A stretch of DNA of 64,000 bases from CAWGMT01 sp963823675 (GCA_963823675.1 CAWGMT010000016.1:186001-250000); one strand, 5' to 3'. Shown: positions 1 to 10,152, counted from the stretch's first letter. Made by a program: numbers and translations. The notes: generated by a model from the sequence alone, not told the origin.

Positions 1-1
1 A

Positions 2-646
2 CAAGGAAACTTGCTCCATTACGGCTTCGACATCGCTCCCGACGAGATGAACGAATGGGGCAAGGCCCTGCTTGTCGACGCGGTCGCATATATCTCCCGG
101 TTCACCGAAGATCGGCCGATCATGCAGACTCCCTCACCCTTCGCGGGGAGTGCGTTCATGACGAGGGCGACAATCGAGCGGGTCATTGCGAAGCACGACG
201 AAAGCCGGTGGGATTACCTTACGCCTCACCTCGAGGGCCGGATGCTGACGAAGGCCGGGGTTCGAAACCTGAGTTCCTTCGCAAAGTGGTATCCGACAGC
301 TCGAGATTATCTCTACCCGGATCAAGAGGCTCGCTTGAGGGTCGACGAAGACGCTCGCGCTTTCGGGCTCAACGCATCGCATCGCGAGTTTTTCGACCGC
401 GCGATCGCCGGGCTGGCCGGCACCAACGAGCAGGCCGAAGCCATGCGTCGGATGCTCGAGCGCTATGTGCCCGACGGCCCCGGTCGCAACGCCTCGGCTC
501 AAGCATGGGCCGATTGGTGGCAGGCCAATCGCAACTACCTCTTCTTCGGCGATGCTGGCGGATATCGCTGGTACCTCGACCCGCTGGCGAGAGCACGTCG
601 CGTACCAACCACCAATTTACGCGGCCAGGCACGGGCCAGCCGCTGA
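2..646 (+). CDS. C-terminal part of a conserved planctomycete protein (partial, start outside window)
   Basis: The frame is open from the left edge with no stop before it, so this is the last ~214 residues of a longer protein; the TTG at 11 is probably not the real start. The segment looks alpha-helical and soluble. It ends in motifs such as VPDGPG, NRNYLFFGD and YRWYLDP, which I associate from memory with the tail of conserved planctomycete proteins. I cannot assign an activity. The stop is followed 24 nt later by the convergent end of the esterase gene. Confidence 0.6.
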   Translation, partial: QGNLLHYGFDIAPDEMNEWGKALLVDAVAYISRFTEDRPIMQTPSPFAGSAFMTRATIERVIAKHDESRWDYLTPHLEGRMLTKAGVRNLSSFAKWYPTARDYLYPDQEARLRVDEDARAFGLNASHREFFDRAIAGLAGTNEQAEAMRRMLERYVPDGPGRNASAQAWADWWQANRNYLFFGDAGGYRWYLDPLARARRVPTTNLRGQARASR

Positions 647-670
647 GCGCGAGACGGGTTGAGGCCGCTA

Positions 671-1600
671 TCACTTGCCCGAGTCCGGCGTCAACAGGCC
701 CCGGCTGCGCAGCCATCGGACGCAGAGCCCCGTCCAGCTCGAGGGGAGTTTCTCGTTTTGCCGCACGCCGAAGTCGTGATCTCCCGTCGCATAGATGTGC
801 AGCTCGGTCGGTATACCAGCGCGCTTCAAGGCGACGTACATGAACGCGCTGTTCTCGGCGTTGGAGCCGCCGTAGCTTTCGGTGTCATCGGAGGCATGGG
901 CCAGAAAGATCGGGGGCGTATCGGGCGGGATGTGGAGATCCGCCCGGATGCCGTCCTTGTTCTTGGGCTTCAGATAACCCGAATAGCACGCGACGGCGAA
1001 ATCAGGCCGGCAACTCACCTGGTCGATCGCATCGATCGGTTGATACAACCGCTTCGTGAATCCGGCGGCGGTCGCCAGTGCGAGATGGCCGCCCGCCGAG
1101 AAGCCGACCATGCCGATCCGTTTCGGGTCAATGCCCCATTCCGCCGCCCGGCTGCGGACCAGGCTGACGGCCCGCTGGGCGTCGAGCTGCGGGCCCAGCG
1201 GCGGCTCGCCGCGGACATCGCCGGACCGCCGCGGGCAACGGTACTTGAGAATGATGCCGGTCATGCCCACCGAGTTGAGCCACGCCGCCACTTCCTCGCC
1301 CTCGAGTTCCCAGTAAAGGTCCCAGTAGCCGCCTCCGGGGCAGATGATCATTGCCGTTTTCGTGTTCTTGTCCGTGGCAGGTTGGTAGATCGTCAGCGTC
1401 GGCTTGGTGACGTTGGTGATCAGCTTGGTCGGGCCCACGAGGGGCGACTGATGAATCCGACTCGTTTCCTGGCCCTTGCTGCCGGCGTCTCCCGGAGTCT
1501 TCCCCGGCCAGAGATCGACGACCAGCGGCTCCGCCGCGAGTGTGGGAACGCTCACGAACAGGGCGATGAGCAACGACGCGGTGGAAGCGATTCGGCGCAT
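671..1600 (-). CDS. Secreted alpha/beta-hydrolase, acetyl-esterase type
   Basis: The 309-aa protein has a signal peptide at residues ~1-22 (hydrophobic LLIALFVSV, then TLAAEP), so it is exported. The fold signatures of carbohydrate-acetylesterase-like alpha/beta-hydrolases are present: oxyanion loop PGGGY (88-92), nucleophile elbow GFSAGGH with Ser168, an acidic residue in HASDD (235-239), and a catalytic His candidate in GDHDFG (H275). The family typically deacetylates xylan or other sugar esters; the substrate here is inference only. It overlaps the 3' end of the upstream methyltransferase gene by 49 nt on the same strand, so the two may be co-transcribed, though their functions look unrelated. 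Confidence 0.85.
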   Translation of the reverse strand: MRRIASTASLLIALFVSVPTLAAEPLVVDLWPGKTPGDAGSKGQETSRIHQSPLVGPTKLITNVTKPTLTIYQPATDKNTKTAMIICPGGGYWDLYWELEGEEVAAWLNSVGMTGIILKYRCPRRSGDVRGEPPLGPQLDAQRAVSLVRSRAAEWGIDPKRIGMVGFSAGGHLALATAAGFTKRLYQPIDAIDQVSCRPDFAVACYSGYLKPKNKDGIRADLHIPPDTPPIFLAHASDDTESYGGSNAENSAFMYVALKRAGIPTELHIYATGDHDFGVRQNEKLPSSWTGLCVRWLRSRGLLTPDSGK

Positions 1601-3087
1601 GGTCGAACTCCCCTTTGGATCTTGAGGTAGATTGCGAAAGAGCCCAGCTCGATCGCCAGCGCGGAGAGATCAAGCCGCTCCAGCGTCTCGATGGTGACCG
1701 GCCGTTTGGCATCCCAGAAAATGGTTGCCGAATAAAACGCGCGGGCCGGCGCCGAATTGAGCAGCGAAGCGACGTAACGAGCCTCCTCCTCGCTCCGGCA
1801 AGTCACGAAATAACACGTATCATCCAGCACGACCGGCTTGCCCGCGTAAGGGCCAATCACGGTGAACTGAAGGCTCTTGTAAAACCCGGATATGGCCACC
1901 TTCCAGGGCGCGAACGTATAGTCGCCGACACCGAACACCGAGAACCGGGGACGGCCCCGGTAAATGGAGCTGCGCCGCCGATCGAGCAGCTTGCCATGCC
2001 CTTCCAGATACGCCCACGTCTCGGGCGCCAGCTCACGAATGATCGACGTATCCTCACCCACCGCCCGCTGTGTGACCAGCATCGAGCGCGAGGGCTCCAT
2101 GAGACGTCCACTGGCGATCTCGGAGCTTTTCAGCATCGGGTAGACGTAGTCGCTTTCCAGGTCGAACACCTCGCCCAGGCCGTTGCGGTATCGGCGGCCT
2201 GCCGTCCAGAACTCCATGACCCGTGAGCAGTCATGCTTGACACCCGAACGCCAGCGGTAGATTCCCTTCCCCGCCAGATGCTTCCAGCGCTCGTGCGCCG
2301 CGACATCCGCCACGAGCCGGTTGTCGCGGTAGCCGATCAACGTCGCCGGTGTGCGATCCCCCAGACGACGATAAACGCGGCAAAGCCGCTCCCGGCTCAC
2401 CGGTGATGGTGAGCACACGAGCAAGCAGGCGTCGACCGCGGCATTGAAGTGCAGGGCAGCATCAATTGCATGAATCTCGGCATCGGCAAGGCCGATATCG
2501 TTTTTCCAGGCATGAAGCAAAACCTTGCGAGCCACGGCCGTCTTGCAGAGCATGGCCAGGGCCGCCCGCCGGCCGTCGAGCGCTTCGAGCAGCTTGACCA
2601 GCATCCATTCCGATATGTCGAAATTGCTCTTTCCAGTCAGTGCTGCCAGACCGTGGTGTTGCTGGAAATTCGATTTTTCGGGAAGATTGGAGCTCCCGAG
2701 CGCGCCTAATGCCGCATTCGTGACCCAGGGTGGGTTCCCGACGACGAGGATCGGTTCCGGCAAATCCTGGAAAGTGGCCCTCCAATTCACGTCGAAGAAA
2801 CTCGCTTCGACCACGGCGATCCTGTCCGCGAAGGGAAGTTCCGTTAACGTGGCGTGCAGTCTATCGATATGGTCCTTATTGATCTCGACGCCGACAGCGT
2901 GGGCCAATTCCGGGAACTGCTTGAAGGCGGCGAGCAGAAAGTTGCCGGCGCCGCATGTCGGCTCGACCAGGGATGCCGGAACGGCCCCGCGGTCCGCCAA
3001 GAAGCCGCATATTTGCGCCGCCAGCACAAGGGGAGTCTGGAAGTCGCCGTATTCATCGATCTTGCCCCTACCTCTGAAATGGTCCAT
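1552..3087 (-). CDS. Solitary N6-adenine DNA methyltransferase (Eco57I/TaqI-like)
   Basis: About 511 aa. A motif X-like segment DFQTP (15-19), SAM-binding motif I EPTCGAGNF (42-50) and catalytic motif IV NPPW (118-121) are in the order of gamma-class N6-adenine methyltransferases. The ~300-residue remainder would be the target-recognition region. ATG at 3087 is preferred over the GTG at 3096 because AGGTGA lies just upstream of it. No restriction endonuclease gene is adjacent, so it is either an orphan methylase or a fused IIG-type enzyme; no PD-(D/E)XK motif is obvious. The 3' end overlaps the esterase start by 49 nt. The last ~20 residues are Arg/Pro/Ser-rich and may be an extension. Confidence 0.75.
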   Translation of the reverse strand: MDHFRGRGKIDEYGDFQTPLVLAAQICGFLADRGAVPASLVEPTCGAGNFLLAAFKQFPELAHAVGVEINKDHIDRLHATLTELPFADRIAVVEASFFDVNWRATFQDLPEPILVVGNPPWVTNAALGALGSSNLPEKSNFQQHHGLAALTGKSNFDISEWMLVKLLEALDGRRAALAMLCKTAVARKVLLHAWKNDIGLADAEIHAIDAALHFNAAVDACLLVCSPSPVSRERLCRVYRRLGDRTPATLIGYRDNRLVADVAAHERWKHLAGKGIYRWRSGVKHDCSRVMEFWTAGRRYRNGLGEVFDLESDYVYPMLKSSEIASGRLMEPSRSMLVTQRAVGEDTSIIRELAPETWAYLEGHGKLLDRRRSSIYRGRPRFSVFGVGDYTFAPWKVAISGFYKSLQFTVIGPYAGKPVVLDDTCYFVTCRSEEEARYVASLLNSAPARAFYSATIFWDAKRPVTIETLERLDLSALAIELGSFAIYLKIQRGVRPCAESLPPRRCSSPCS

Positions 3088-3214
3088 CGATCTCACCTGA
3101 CTGGTTACGCGGGACGCTCAAGGTCGCGGTGCGACCGCTTCGGTGATCGGTCTTATCATAAACGAAGACAAGCAGCGAGTACCGCGACAACGGACAACCG
3201 GCAACTCGCAGGTC

Positions 3215-3240
3215 GAATCTCCCGCGAGATTCGCTACAAT
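3215..3240 (+). promoter_or_regulatory. Possible promoter/operator ahead of the HD gene
   Basis: In the 192-nt divergent gap between the methyltransferase and the HD gene, a 7-bp inverted repeat (GAATCTC/GAGATTC, 3215-3232) sits directly before a -10-like TACAAT (3235-3240), 40 nt upstream of the HD start codon. No good -35 box is seen. This is a weak, position-based call. Confidence 0.25.
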
Positions 3241-3279
3241 GATTGGTCGAATCCCGTGATGCGATCCGAGGAGGAACTG

Positions 3280-3852
3280 ATGGCGATCACATACGAGCAG
3301 GCCGTGGAGAAGCTTCACGAATGGACCGACAGCCCGGCGCTGCGGAACCATGCTCGCGGCGTCGAGGCGGCCATGCGGCGCGCGGCTCATCGCTACGGGG
3401 CCGGCGCCGCCGATGAGCCTCGGTGGGCGATCGCCGGTCTTCTGCACGATGCCGACTACGACCGCTGGCCCGAGGAACACCCCCGGCGCGTCGTCGCCTG
3501 GCTCAAGGAGCAGGGCGAGCCCGAGATCGCCCAGGCCGTCGTGGCCCATTTTCATCCGGCCGACGTCGCCGAGCTTACGACGCTCGACAAGGTGCTTTTG
3601 GCCTGCGACGAGCTGACTGGCTTCGTGATGGCCTGCTGTCTCGTCCGGCCGGATGGAATCCGCTCGCTGGCGCCCGCGAGCGTCAAGAAGAAGCTCAAGG
3701 ACAAGAGCTTCGCCGCCAAGGTCAACCGCGACGACGTTTACAAAGGCGCCGAGCGGTTGGGCGCCAACCTTGACGAACACATTCAACTCGTCATCGACGC
3801 ACTCCTTCCCCATGCCGAGGCGCTGGGATTAGGGGGTGCCCAAAGACCCTGA
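3280..3852 (+). CDS. HD-domain phosphohydrolase-like protein
   Basis: A 190-aa single-domain protein. The metal-binding HD pattern is visible: H24 (NHARGVE), the HD doublet H56-D57 in GLLHDADYDR, and a further His at ~90 (AHFHPAD). Small proteins of this family are typically metal-dependent phosphohydrolases of nucleotides or nucleic acids; the substrate is not predictable. The start is fixed by a strong GAGGAGGA ribosome-binding site at ~3269-3276 just before ATG 3280. An upstream open frame extends to 2854 but lies antisense to the methyltransferase and is not coding. Confidence 0.85.
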   Translation: MAITYEQAVEKLHEWTDSPALRNHARGVEAAMRRAAHRYGAGAADEPRWAIAGLLHDADYDRWPEEHPRRVVAWLKEQGEPEIAQAVVAHFHPADVAELTTLDKVLLACDELTGFVMACCLVRPDGIRSLAPASVKKKLKDKSFAAKVNRDDVYKGAERLGANLDEHIQLVIDALLPHAEALGLGGAQRP

Positions 3853-3863
3853 TGGCGGCCTCA

Positions 3864-3929
3864 TGTAGGAGCCGGCTCTGTCCGGCGATCCCCCGAGTGC
3901 CGGATCGGGGGACAGAGCCCCCTCCTACA
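3864..3929. repeat. Intergenic palindromic repeat (REP/MITE-like)
   Basis: The outer arms TGTAGGAG (3864-3871) and CTCCTACA (3922-3929) are perfect inverted repeats, and the inner arms (GGCTCTGTCC and GGACAGAGCC, then CGATCC-type sequence) also pair, giving a long imperfect hairpin between the HD and PLP genes. The shape and the TGTAGGAG ends match dispersed REP-like elements in many high-GC bacteria. It could also act as a transcript-end hairpin. Confidence 0.7.
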
Positions 3930-3985
3930 AAGAGCGATCCTGAGATACGCGCAGGCGGAGATCTTTTCCGGAAAGCACGATCCCA

Positions 3986-5098
3986 ATGACCAAGAGCAAG
4001 ACGATCTACTCAAGACTGGGCATCAAACCGCTGATCAACGGCCAGGGAACCTACACGTCGCTGGGGGGCTCGATCATGCCCCCGGAGGTGTTGCAGGCGA
4101 TGGCTGAGGCCGCCCAGTGGTTCGTGCCGATCCCCGAGCTGCAAGAAAAGGTCGGTGCGCGGATCGCCAACCTCCTGGGCGTTCCGGCCGCGATGGTCAC
4201 CGCCGGCGCGGCCTCGGCCATCTCGGTGGCGACCGCCGCGTGCATGACCGGGAACAGGACCGGAACGATAGAGCGGCTGCCCGAGACCGACGGACTGAAG
4301 AACGAGGTCGTCATCCAGAAAGCACACAAGTGCGGCTACGAGGCTCAGATTCTCCTGACGGGGGCCAGGCTCGTCTGGGTCGAGTCGCGGCTGGAGCTAG
4401 AGCGGGCGATCAATGCTCGGACCGCGATGATGTTCTTTCTGAACCGGTACGAGCCGCTGGGTCAGATCAAGCGGGAAGAGTGGATCAAGAGCGGCAGAGA
4501 GCACGGAATCCCCCTTTTCAACGACGCGGCCGCTGACATTCCGCCGGCGGGCCGGTTCTCGGAGTATCTGCGGCAAGGATTCGACCTGGTGGCCTTCTCG
4601 GGCGGTAAGGCGTTGCGTGGTCCTCAGAGCTCGGGGTTGTTGCTGGGCCGGGCGGACCTGATCGCGGCCGGGCGGTCGGCGATCTGCCCCCATCTCGGCA
4701 TCGGCCGCGCGATGAAAGTCGGCAAGGAAGAGATCATCGGCTTGCTGGCGGCTGTCGAACGGTTCCTCAAGCTCGATCACGATGCCGAATGGCGCACCTG
4801 GGAAACCAGGGCCTCGGAGATCATCGCCGTCCTCGGCAAGATTCCCGGCGCGAGCGCCCGGCGCGACGTGCCCGAGGTCGCCAATCACGCGCCTCACGTC
4901 GTGCTCGACTGGAGCCCATGGCATGCGGCGCTGACTGCCGGCGAGGTCGCCGGCAAGCTGCTCGCCGGCGATCCGCCGATCGCGGTGCTGGCCGAAGGCG
5001 ATCGCGTGTTGCGAATCGCGGTCTGGACGTTGCGCGACGACGAGCACCAGGTCGTGGCCAGAAGGATCGCGGATATCTTCCAGGAAGGCAAAGCCTGA
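3986..5098 (+). CDS. PLP-dependent SelA-like enzyme (aminotransferase class V fold)
   Basis: A 370-aa fold-type I PLP enzyme of the SelA / D-glucosaminate-6-phosphate ammonia-lyase-like group. Visible features are the cofactor loop TAGAASAIS (73-81), the pyridine-N-binding Asp in FNDAAAD (~D180), and the Schiff-base Lys in FSGGKALRGPQSSG (K208). SelA itself is longer and has an N-terminal tRNA-binding domain that is missing here, so selenocysteine synthesis is unlikely. Members of this branch act as ammonia lyases or dehydratases on amino sugars or amino acids. It stands alone behind the 3864-3929 palindrome; the substrate is unknown. Confidence 0.8.
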   Translation: MTKSKTIYSRLGIKPLINGQGTYTSLGGSIMPPEVLQAMAEAAQWFVPIPELQEKVGARIANLLGVPAAMVTAGAASAISVATAACMTGNRTGTIERLPETDGLKNEVVIQKAHKCGYEAQILLTGARLVWVESRLELERAINARTAMMFFLNRYEPLGQIKREEWIKSGREHGIPLFNDAAADIPPAGRFSEYLRQGFDLVAFSGGKALRGPQSSGLLLGRADLIAAGRSAICPHLGIGRAMKVGKEEIIGLLAAVERFLKLDHDAEWRTWETRASEIIAVLGKIPGASARRDVPEVANHAPHVVLDWSPWHAALTAGEVAGKLLAGDPPIAVLAEGDRVLRIAVWTLRDDEHQVVARRIADIFQEGKA

Positions 5099-5151
5099 TT
5101 CGGCGCTCGACTTCGGGCTCTTTTCGTCGCTGCTCCACGCATTTCCTGGGG

Positions 5152-7947
5152 TCAGGGAGATGTGCGTGAAGTCCCCGTCGCGGCCGGCTGCGCGGGAGTG
5201 TTGCCTTTCCCCTTCTGCCCGTCCTCGAGCTTCAGCCCCGCGATGCGGCTGCGCAGTTCCTTGGCCTTCGACTCGAGCTCGGCAGCCTGCCTGTCGAGCT
5301 CCGCGATGCTCTTCGTCAAACCGGCTGCGGCGACGGCTGTGCTCATGGGTTCCGGGCGTGGCCCCAGCGCGCCGAAAAGCTGCGATGCCCATCTTCCGAG
5401 GCCGGTAGCAGGAGTGCTCGCGGGTTTCGGGCTCGGTCCTTTGAGGGAGTCAATAACGGCCTGGAGCGTCTGACGAGAGTCGGCCTGCATGAAGCCCCCG
5501 CTTTCCCGTTCGCGGACAAGCTGGGCTTCGAGCACCGGCAGGGCTTTCCTGAGGCCCAGCTCACGGACGGTATTCCAGGCCTGAATTCGCACTGATTTGA
5601 TCGGATCCCCGACCAGGCTCACGACGACGTCTTGCAGCGCTGGGTCGTTCTTGGCGAGGCGGGAAAACGAGCCGATCGCCGTGTGCCGCAGCGCTTGGGG
5701 CTGGCCGAAGCGGCTGTAGAGCGCGGCCAGCTCGCGCGATTCGGCGCCCGATTTTTCCAGCAGCAGCTCGAGCGCCGTCGCGGCAAGGGTGTGATGGGCC
5801 CCCGAGATCTTGAGGCCATCAGCCAGAAGCGCGTCCGAGTCTTTGACCTTCCAGCCGACCAGGCCCCGAATCGCCTCGCGGCGCGCCCGTACGCTTCGCG
5901 TGGATTGGCCCAGGCCGCTCGCAGAACTGCCTCGGCCGCTTTTTCATGCTTGAGCCTCACCAAACCGCCGATCGCGGCAACCCGGACGCGCGGCTCGGAT
6001 GCGCGGCCCGCTTCCAGAAGTGCGGCGCGAAACGTCTCGTCGCCGTTACAGAGCAGCTCGACCATCTGGCGCTTGGCCTCCGCGGCCTTTTCGCGCTTCC
6101 AGGCGCTCGCCAGGGCCTGGGCGGCCTGCGGGTCGGTGCGCGCTTTCTGGATTAGTGCGCGCGCCGCATCAAGCCGGGCGAGCACGCAGGCAGTATGCTC
6201 GAGCTGGAACCGGTTCTCCTGGCTGGTCTTCTCGAAGTCGAGCTCCTTGATCAGCCAGCCTTCGGGGTCGATCTGCACCATCCTGGGCCTGGAGGCACAC
6301 GGAATCACATATTCCTGGGAGGCACCATCGATCACGACCGGAACGACTCGCGTCTTGCCCACGTCTTCGGTGATTTCGAGGGTCGTTGGCAGGCGGAAAA
6401 GCGGCGTTTGATCGTCGAGTTTCTGGGTCTGCCGGACCTGCACACGGACAGTCTTGTCGGCGTCTTCGAATCGCCAGCGCACCTTCAGCTCGGGGTGCCC
6501 CCCCTTGTAGGCCCACTGGTCGAAGAACCAACCCAGCTTCTTGCCGGACGCAGCTTCCATGGCCTTGCGGAAATCGTCGGTCTCGACGACCTCGAACTTG
6601 TGCGCGGCCACGTAGTGGCGGATCCCCTTCCACCAGGCTTCGGTGCCGAGCAGGCCCCGCAGCGCATGCAGCACGCATGCCCCCTTGGCATAGGTCACCC
6701 CGTCGAACATGCTCTCCGAAGATGTGTACCGGGCCTCGACGATCGGCCGGCGATAACTGTGGTCGCTGGCCAGATAGCCCTCCAGCGCCCCATGCATCGC
6801 CAGGCGAAATGCGTCCTCGCCGCGATCGTTCTCGGCAAAGAGCGCATCGAAGTACGAGGCAAAGCCCTCGTTGAGCCAGAGGTGCGACCAGTCCTTGCAC
6901 GTGACCAGATCGCCGAACCATTGATGGGCCAGTTCGTGAGCGATCAGGCCGTCGCCGTCGCCTTCCAGCGCCTCGATCTCGTCCCGAAGCGCGGTGTCGG
7001 TCAACGTGGTGGCCGTGATGTTCTCCATGCCCCCTGCGAGAAAATCGGGAACGCACACCTGGGCATACTTGGCGTAGGGATAGGGCTGCCCGGTCACTTC
7101 CGCGAAAAACCGGACCATCCGCGGCGTCTTGCCCATCAATCGCCGGGCGGTTGCCTCATCGACGTGCTTGGCGACGTAGTAGTCGAGCGGCAGGTTACCC
7201 AGCCGGTCGTGATAGACGGCGAAATCGGCCGCCGCCAGTGAGATCAGATAGCTCGCATGGTCGGCGTCCATCCTCCAGCGATAGGTTTTCGAGCCGCCGT
7301 TTTCCTTGGTCTCGATCAGGATCCCGTTGGAGAGGACGAAGAGAGGCTTCTCGGCCGTGATGATCATCTCGCTGGTTGCGCGTTCATTGGGATAGTCGTA
7401 GCACGGCAGCCAGTGGTGCGTATCCTCGGCTTCCCCCTGGGTCCAGAACGAGAGGGACTTATCGGGATAGGCCGCTTCCGGATAAACGAAGTAGAGCCCT
7501 CTCTCGGGAGAGCCCGAATAGGTGATCGCCAGCTCCAATGGTTCGCCCTGGTTGTAAGCCCGGTCCAGGGTAATCTTCAGCTTGTCGTCCTTGATGGTAA
7601 ACGCGCAGTCGGCCGGCTTGGGGCCGGCCGTCACCTTGGTCACTTTGAGCCTCGGCCCGCAATCGATCTCGATCTGGGTCAGAAAAGGATGCAGCGGAGT
7701 TACGGTATGCGTCACCACGCCACGCACTTCCCGCTTCGTGGTGTCGATGGTCAGCGCGGCCTTGATATGCTTGACGTCGAAGAAGCGGATCCGCTCGGTC
7801 TGTCGGGGAGTGCCCGGCCTGGCAAATGGCGTGCGGGCCTGGGAAGCTCGATCCCCGGAGCTGGTTTCCTGCGCCACGATCGCGCGCCCGCGCGCAAACG
7901 GCCAGAATCATGAACCATACGCGGAGACGACGAATCGGACTGGACAT
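5152..7947 (-). CDS. Secreted M1-family aminopeptidase with HEAT-repeat C-terminus, two frameshifts
   Basis: Zinc aminopeptidase. The main frame (from GTG 7877) has the exopeptidase motif GGMEN and the zinc motif HELAHQW with a downstream Glu in LNEGFASY, followed by HEAT-like repeats. Near 5886-5888 the frame breaks into Arg/Ser-rich nonsense, while the next frame continues the family sequence (RREAIRGLVG, then ALELLLEKSG) into the 5152-5622 segment, which ends in a coiled coil (LDRQAAELESKAKELRSR). One missing G in a G run restores the frame. At the 5' end, an ATG at 7947 opens a signal peptide (MSSPIRRLRVWFMILAV) in a different frame; deleting one base of the GC run near ~7888 joins it to IVAQETSS. 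The whole locus is thus probably one exported protease of ~930 aa. Confidence 0.8.
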
Positions 7948-8130
7948 GGCGGTTCCCGATAAATTCCATTGATGCACGGAGTAACCTGTTCTACTCTCGA
8001 AGACGAAGCTCGGTCAATCGGATCGGGTTGACAATCCCCAAGCTTGCCAGCGTCCAGGCCCGATCAGCCAGCCCCAACGTGGATCAATGGGGCGTTTCTT
8101 GACGCTGCAAGTCATGCGAGATGATTCTCG

Positions 8131-10152
8131 ATGAATGACCATGGGTTCGCACGCATCTCCTGTGTTTCACTGCGTGTCACGGTGGCAAACCCCGCGGCCA
8201 ATGCCGCGGAGATTCTGGGCGTGCTGGAGCGAGCGACTGACAGCGATGTCGTGCTTTTTCCCGAGCTGTGCGTTACCGGTTACACCTGCGCCGACCTGTT
8301 TGCCCAGTCGTCGCTCCTGGACGCCGGGCTGCGCGCGATCGCGCAAATTACCGAGGCGACCACGGGGCGCGCCCAGCTCGTCGTCGTCGGCGCGCCGGTC
8401 CCGTGCGGCAACCGCCTGTTCAACTGCGCAATTGCGATCAGCGACGGGGCGGTTCTCGGGGTCGTCCCCAAGCAGTATCTGCCCAATTACAAGGAGTTTT
8501 ACGAGAGCCGATGGTTCAGCCCAGCCAGCGGTCGAGAGCCGGCCGAGATCGATCTGGGCAGCCGGCGGGTGCCGTTCGGGATCGATCTCCTGTTCGACGG
8601 CAGGCCCGGCACGCCAGGCAACTCGGCCAGTGCCCTGGTGGGCATCGAGATCTGCGAGGATCTTTGGGTGCCGATTCCGCCCAGCTCGTTCCAGGCCATC
8701 GCTGGAGCAACGGTACTCTTGAACCCATCCGCCAGTAACGAGACGATCGGCAAGAGCCAGTACCGCGGCGACCTCGTGGTGGGTCAATCGGGCCGGTGCA
8801 TCGCGGCCTATTGCCTGGCCGGCGCCGGGCCGACCGAGTCCACGACCGACGTCGTCTTCGGGGGCCAGTGCTTGATCGCCGAGAATGGCCGGCTGCTGGC
8901 GGAGTCGCCGCGGGTCGGCGATGGCCAGTCGTTTCGCCGTGATTCGTATTTCATCACCCAGGATGTTGACGTCGCCAAGCTGCTCGCCGACCGCCGGGTG
9001 ATGACGAGCTTCGACGACTCCGTCGGCCTCGCCAGGCCGTTTCGCCGCGTGCCGTTTGCATTGTCCAGAACGATGGAGGGGTTGAAGCGCGAGGTGCCGG
9101 GCACGCCGTTTGTGCCGCCGGACGGCCCCGAGCTCCACCGCCGCTGCGCCGAAATCTTCGGCATCCAGTGCGCGGGGCTGGCCAAGCGGCTCGAACAGCT
9201 TCCCCTGGACAGCTCGTTCCATATCGGCGTCTCCGGCGGGTTGGATTCCACGCTGGCGCTTCTGGTGGCGGTGGCCACGTGCGACCTGCTCAAGCTTGAT
9301 CGGCGCCGAGTTCACGGGGTCACGATGCCCGGCTTTGGCACGACCCCGCGGACCCGCGCCAACGCCGTCACCTTGATGGAGCAACTGGGCGTTTCGGCCG
9401 AAACGATCGACATCAGCCCGCTTGCCCTCAAGGCCTTCCAGGAGATGGGCCATGCGCCCTTCGGGATCGATTGCGGCGGGCTGAATGTCGAAACCTTTCG
9501 CGCCGCCCTGGCGCGCGTGCCCCGCGAGGCCCGCCAGGACTTGACGTTCGAAAACGTCCAGGCCCGGCTGCGCACGTTCCTGCTCATGTCCAGGGGGTTC
9601 GTCATCGGCACCGGCGACCTCTCGGAGCTGGCGCTGGGATGGTCTACCTACAACGGAGATCACATGAGCATGTACAATCCTAATTGCTCGATCCCCAAGA
9701 CGCTGGTGAAATTCCTGGTTCGTTACGTCGCGCTCAACCAGTTTCCGGAAGGGCCGGCGCGGCAGACGCTCCTCTCGATCGTCGAGACGACAATCTCGCC
9801 CGAGCTGTTGCCGGCATCGACGGCCGGCGAGATCGAGCAGTCGACCGAAGCGACTCTGGGACCATTCGAGCTGCACGACTTCATCCTGTATTACGCGGTC
9901 CGCTGCGGGTACTCGCCGGCCAAGATCCTGTTCCTGAGCCAATTCGCCACGTTCACCCAACCCTATCCGCGCGAGCTCTGCGAGCGGACGATGCGAACCT
10001 TCTACACCCGGTTCTTCCGCCAGCAATACAAGCGGTCGTGCGTTCCCGACGGACCCAAGGTCGGCACCGTGAGCCTCTCGCCCCGCGGCGACTGGCGGAT
10101 GCCGTCGGACGCCGATGTTGGCGAATGGCTCGAGTGGGAGTTGCCGTCTTGA
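8131..10152 (+). CDS. nadE: Glutamine-dependent NAD+ synthetase
   Basis: A 673-aa two-domain enzyme making NAD+ from deamido-NAD+, ATP and glutamine-derived ammonia in the cytoplasm. The N-terminal nitrilase-like amidase carries the Glu (FPELCVTGYT, ~45), Lys (VPKQYLPNYKEF) and Cys (VGIEICEDLW, Cys ~174) triad. The synthetase half carries the PP-loop SGGLDST (~368-374) and the conserved GTGDLSELALGW segment. Length matches the long glutamine-dependent form. The start is ATG 8131; a TTGACA at 8028 has no good -10 partner. The stop abuts, without a gap, the convergent stop of the TPR gene. Confidence 0.95.
   Translation: MNDHGFARISCVSLRVTVANPAANAAEILGVLERATDSDVVLFPELCVTGYTCADLFAQSSLLDAGLRAIAQITEATTGRAQLVVVGAPVPCGNRLFNCAIAISDGAVLGVVPKQYLPNYKEFYESRWFSPASGREPAEIDLGSRRVPFGIDLLFDGRPGTPGNSASALVGIEICEDLWVPIPPSSFQAIAGATVLLNPSASNETIGKSQYRGDLVVGQSGRCIAAYCLAGAGPTESTTDVVFGGQCLIAENGRLLAESPRVGDGQSFRRDSYFITQDVDVAKLLADRRVMTSFDDSVGLARPFRRVPFALSRTMEGLKREVPGTPFVPPDGPELHRRCAEIFGIQCAGLAKRLEQLPLDSSFHIGVSGGLDSTLALLVAVATCDLLKLDRRRVHGVTMPGFGTTPRTRANAVTLMEQLGVSAETIDISPLALKAFQEMGHAPFGIDCGGLNVETFRAALARVPREARQDLTFENVQARLRTFLLMSRGFVIGTGDLSELALGWSTYNGDHMSMYNPNCSIPKTLVKFLVRYVALNQFPEGPARQTLLSIVETTISPELLPASTAGEIEQSTEATLGPFELHDFILYYAVRCGYSPAKILFLSQFATFTQPYPRELCERTMRTFYTRFFRQQYKRSCVPDGPKVGTVSLSPRGDWRMPSDADVGEWLEWELPS

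Noticed and set aside
3986..5098. Calling this gene selA
   Set aside because: It lacks the N-terminal tRNA-binding domain and is about 100 residues shorter than selenocysteine synthase.
8028..8033. TTGACA as a -35 box for nadE
   Set aside because: No -10-like hexamer lies 16-18 nt downstream.
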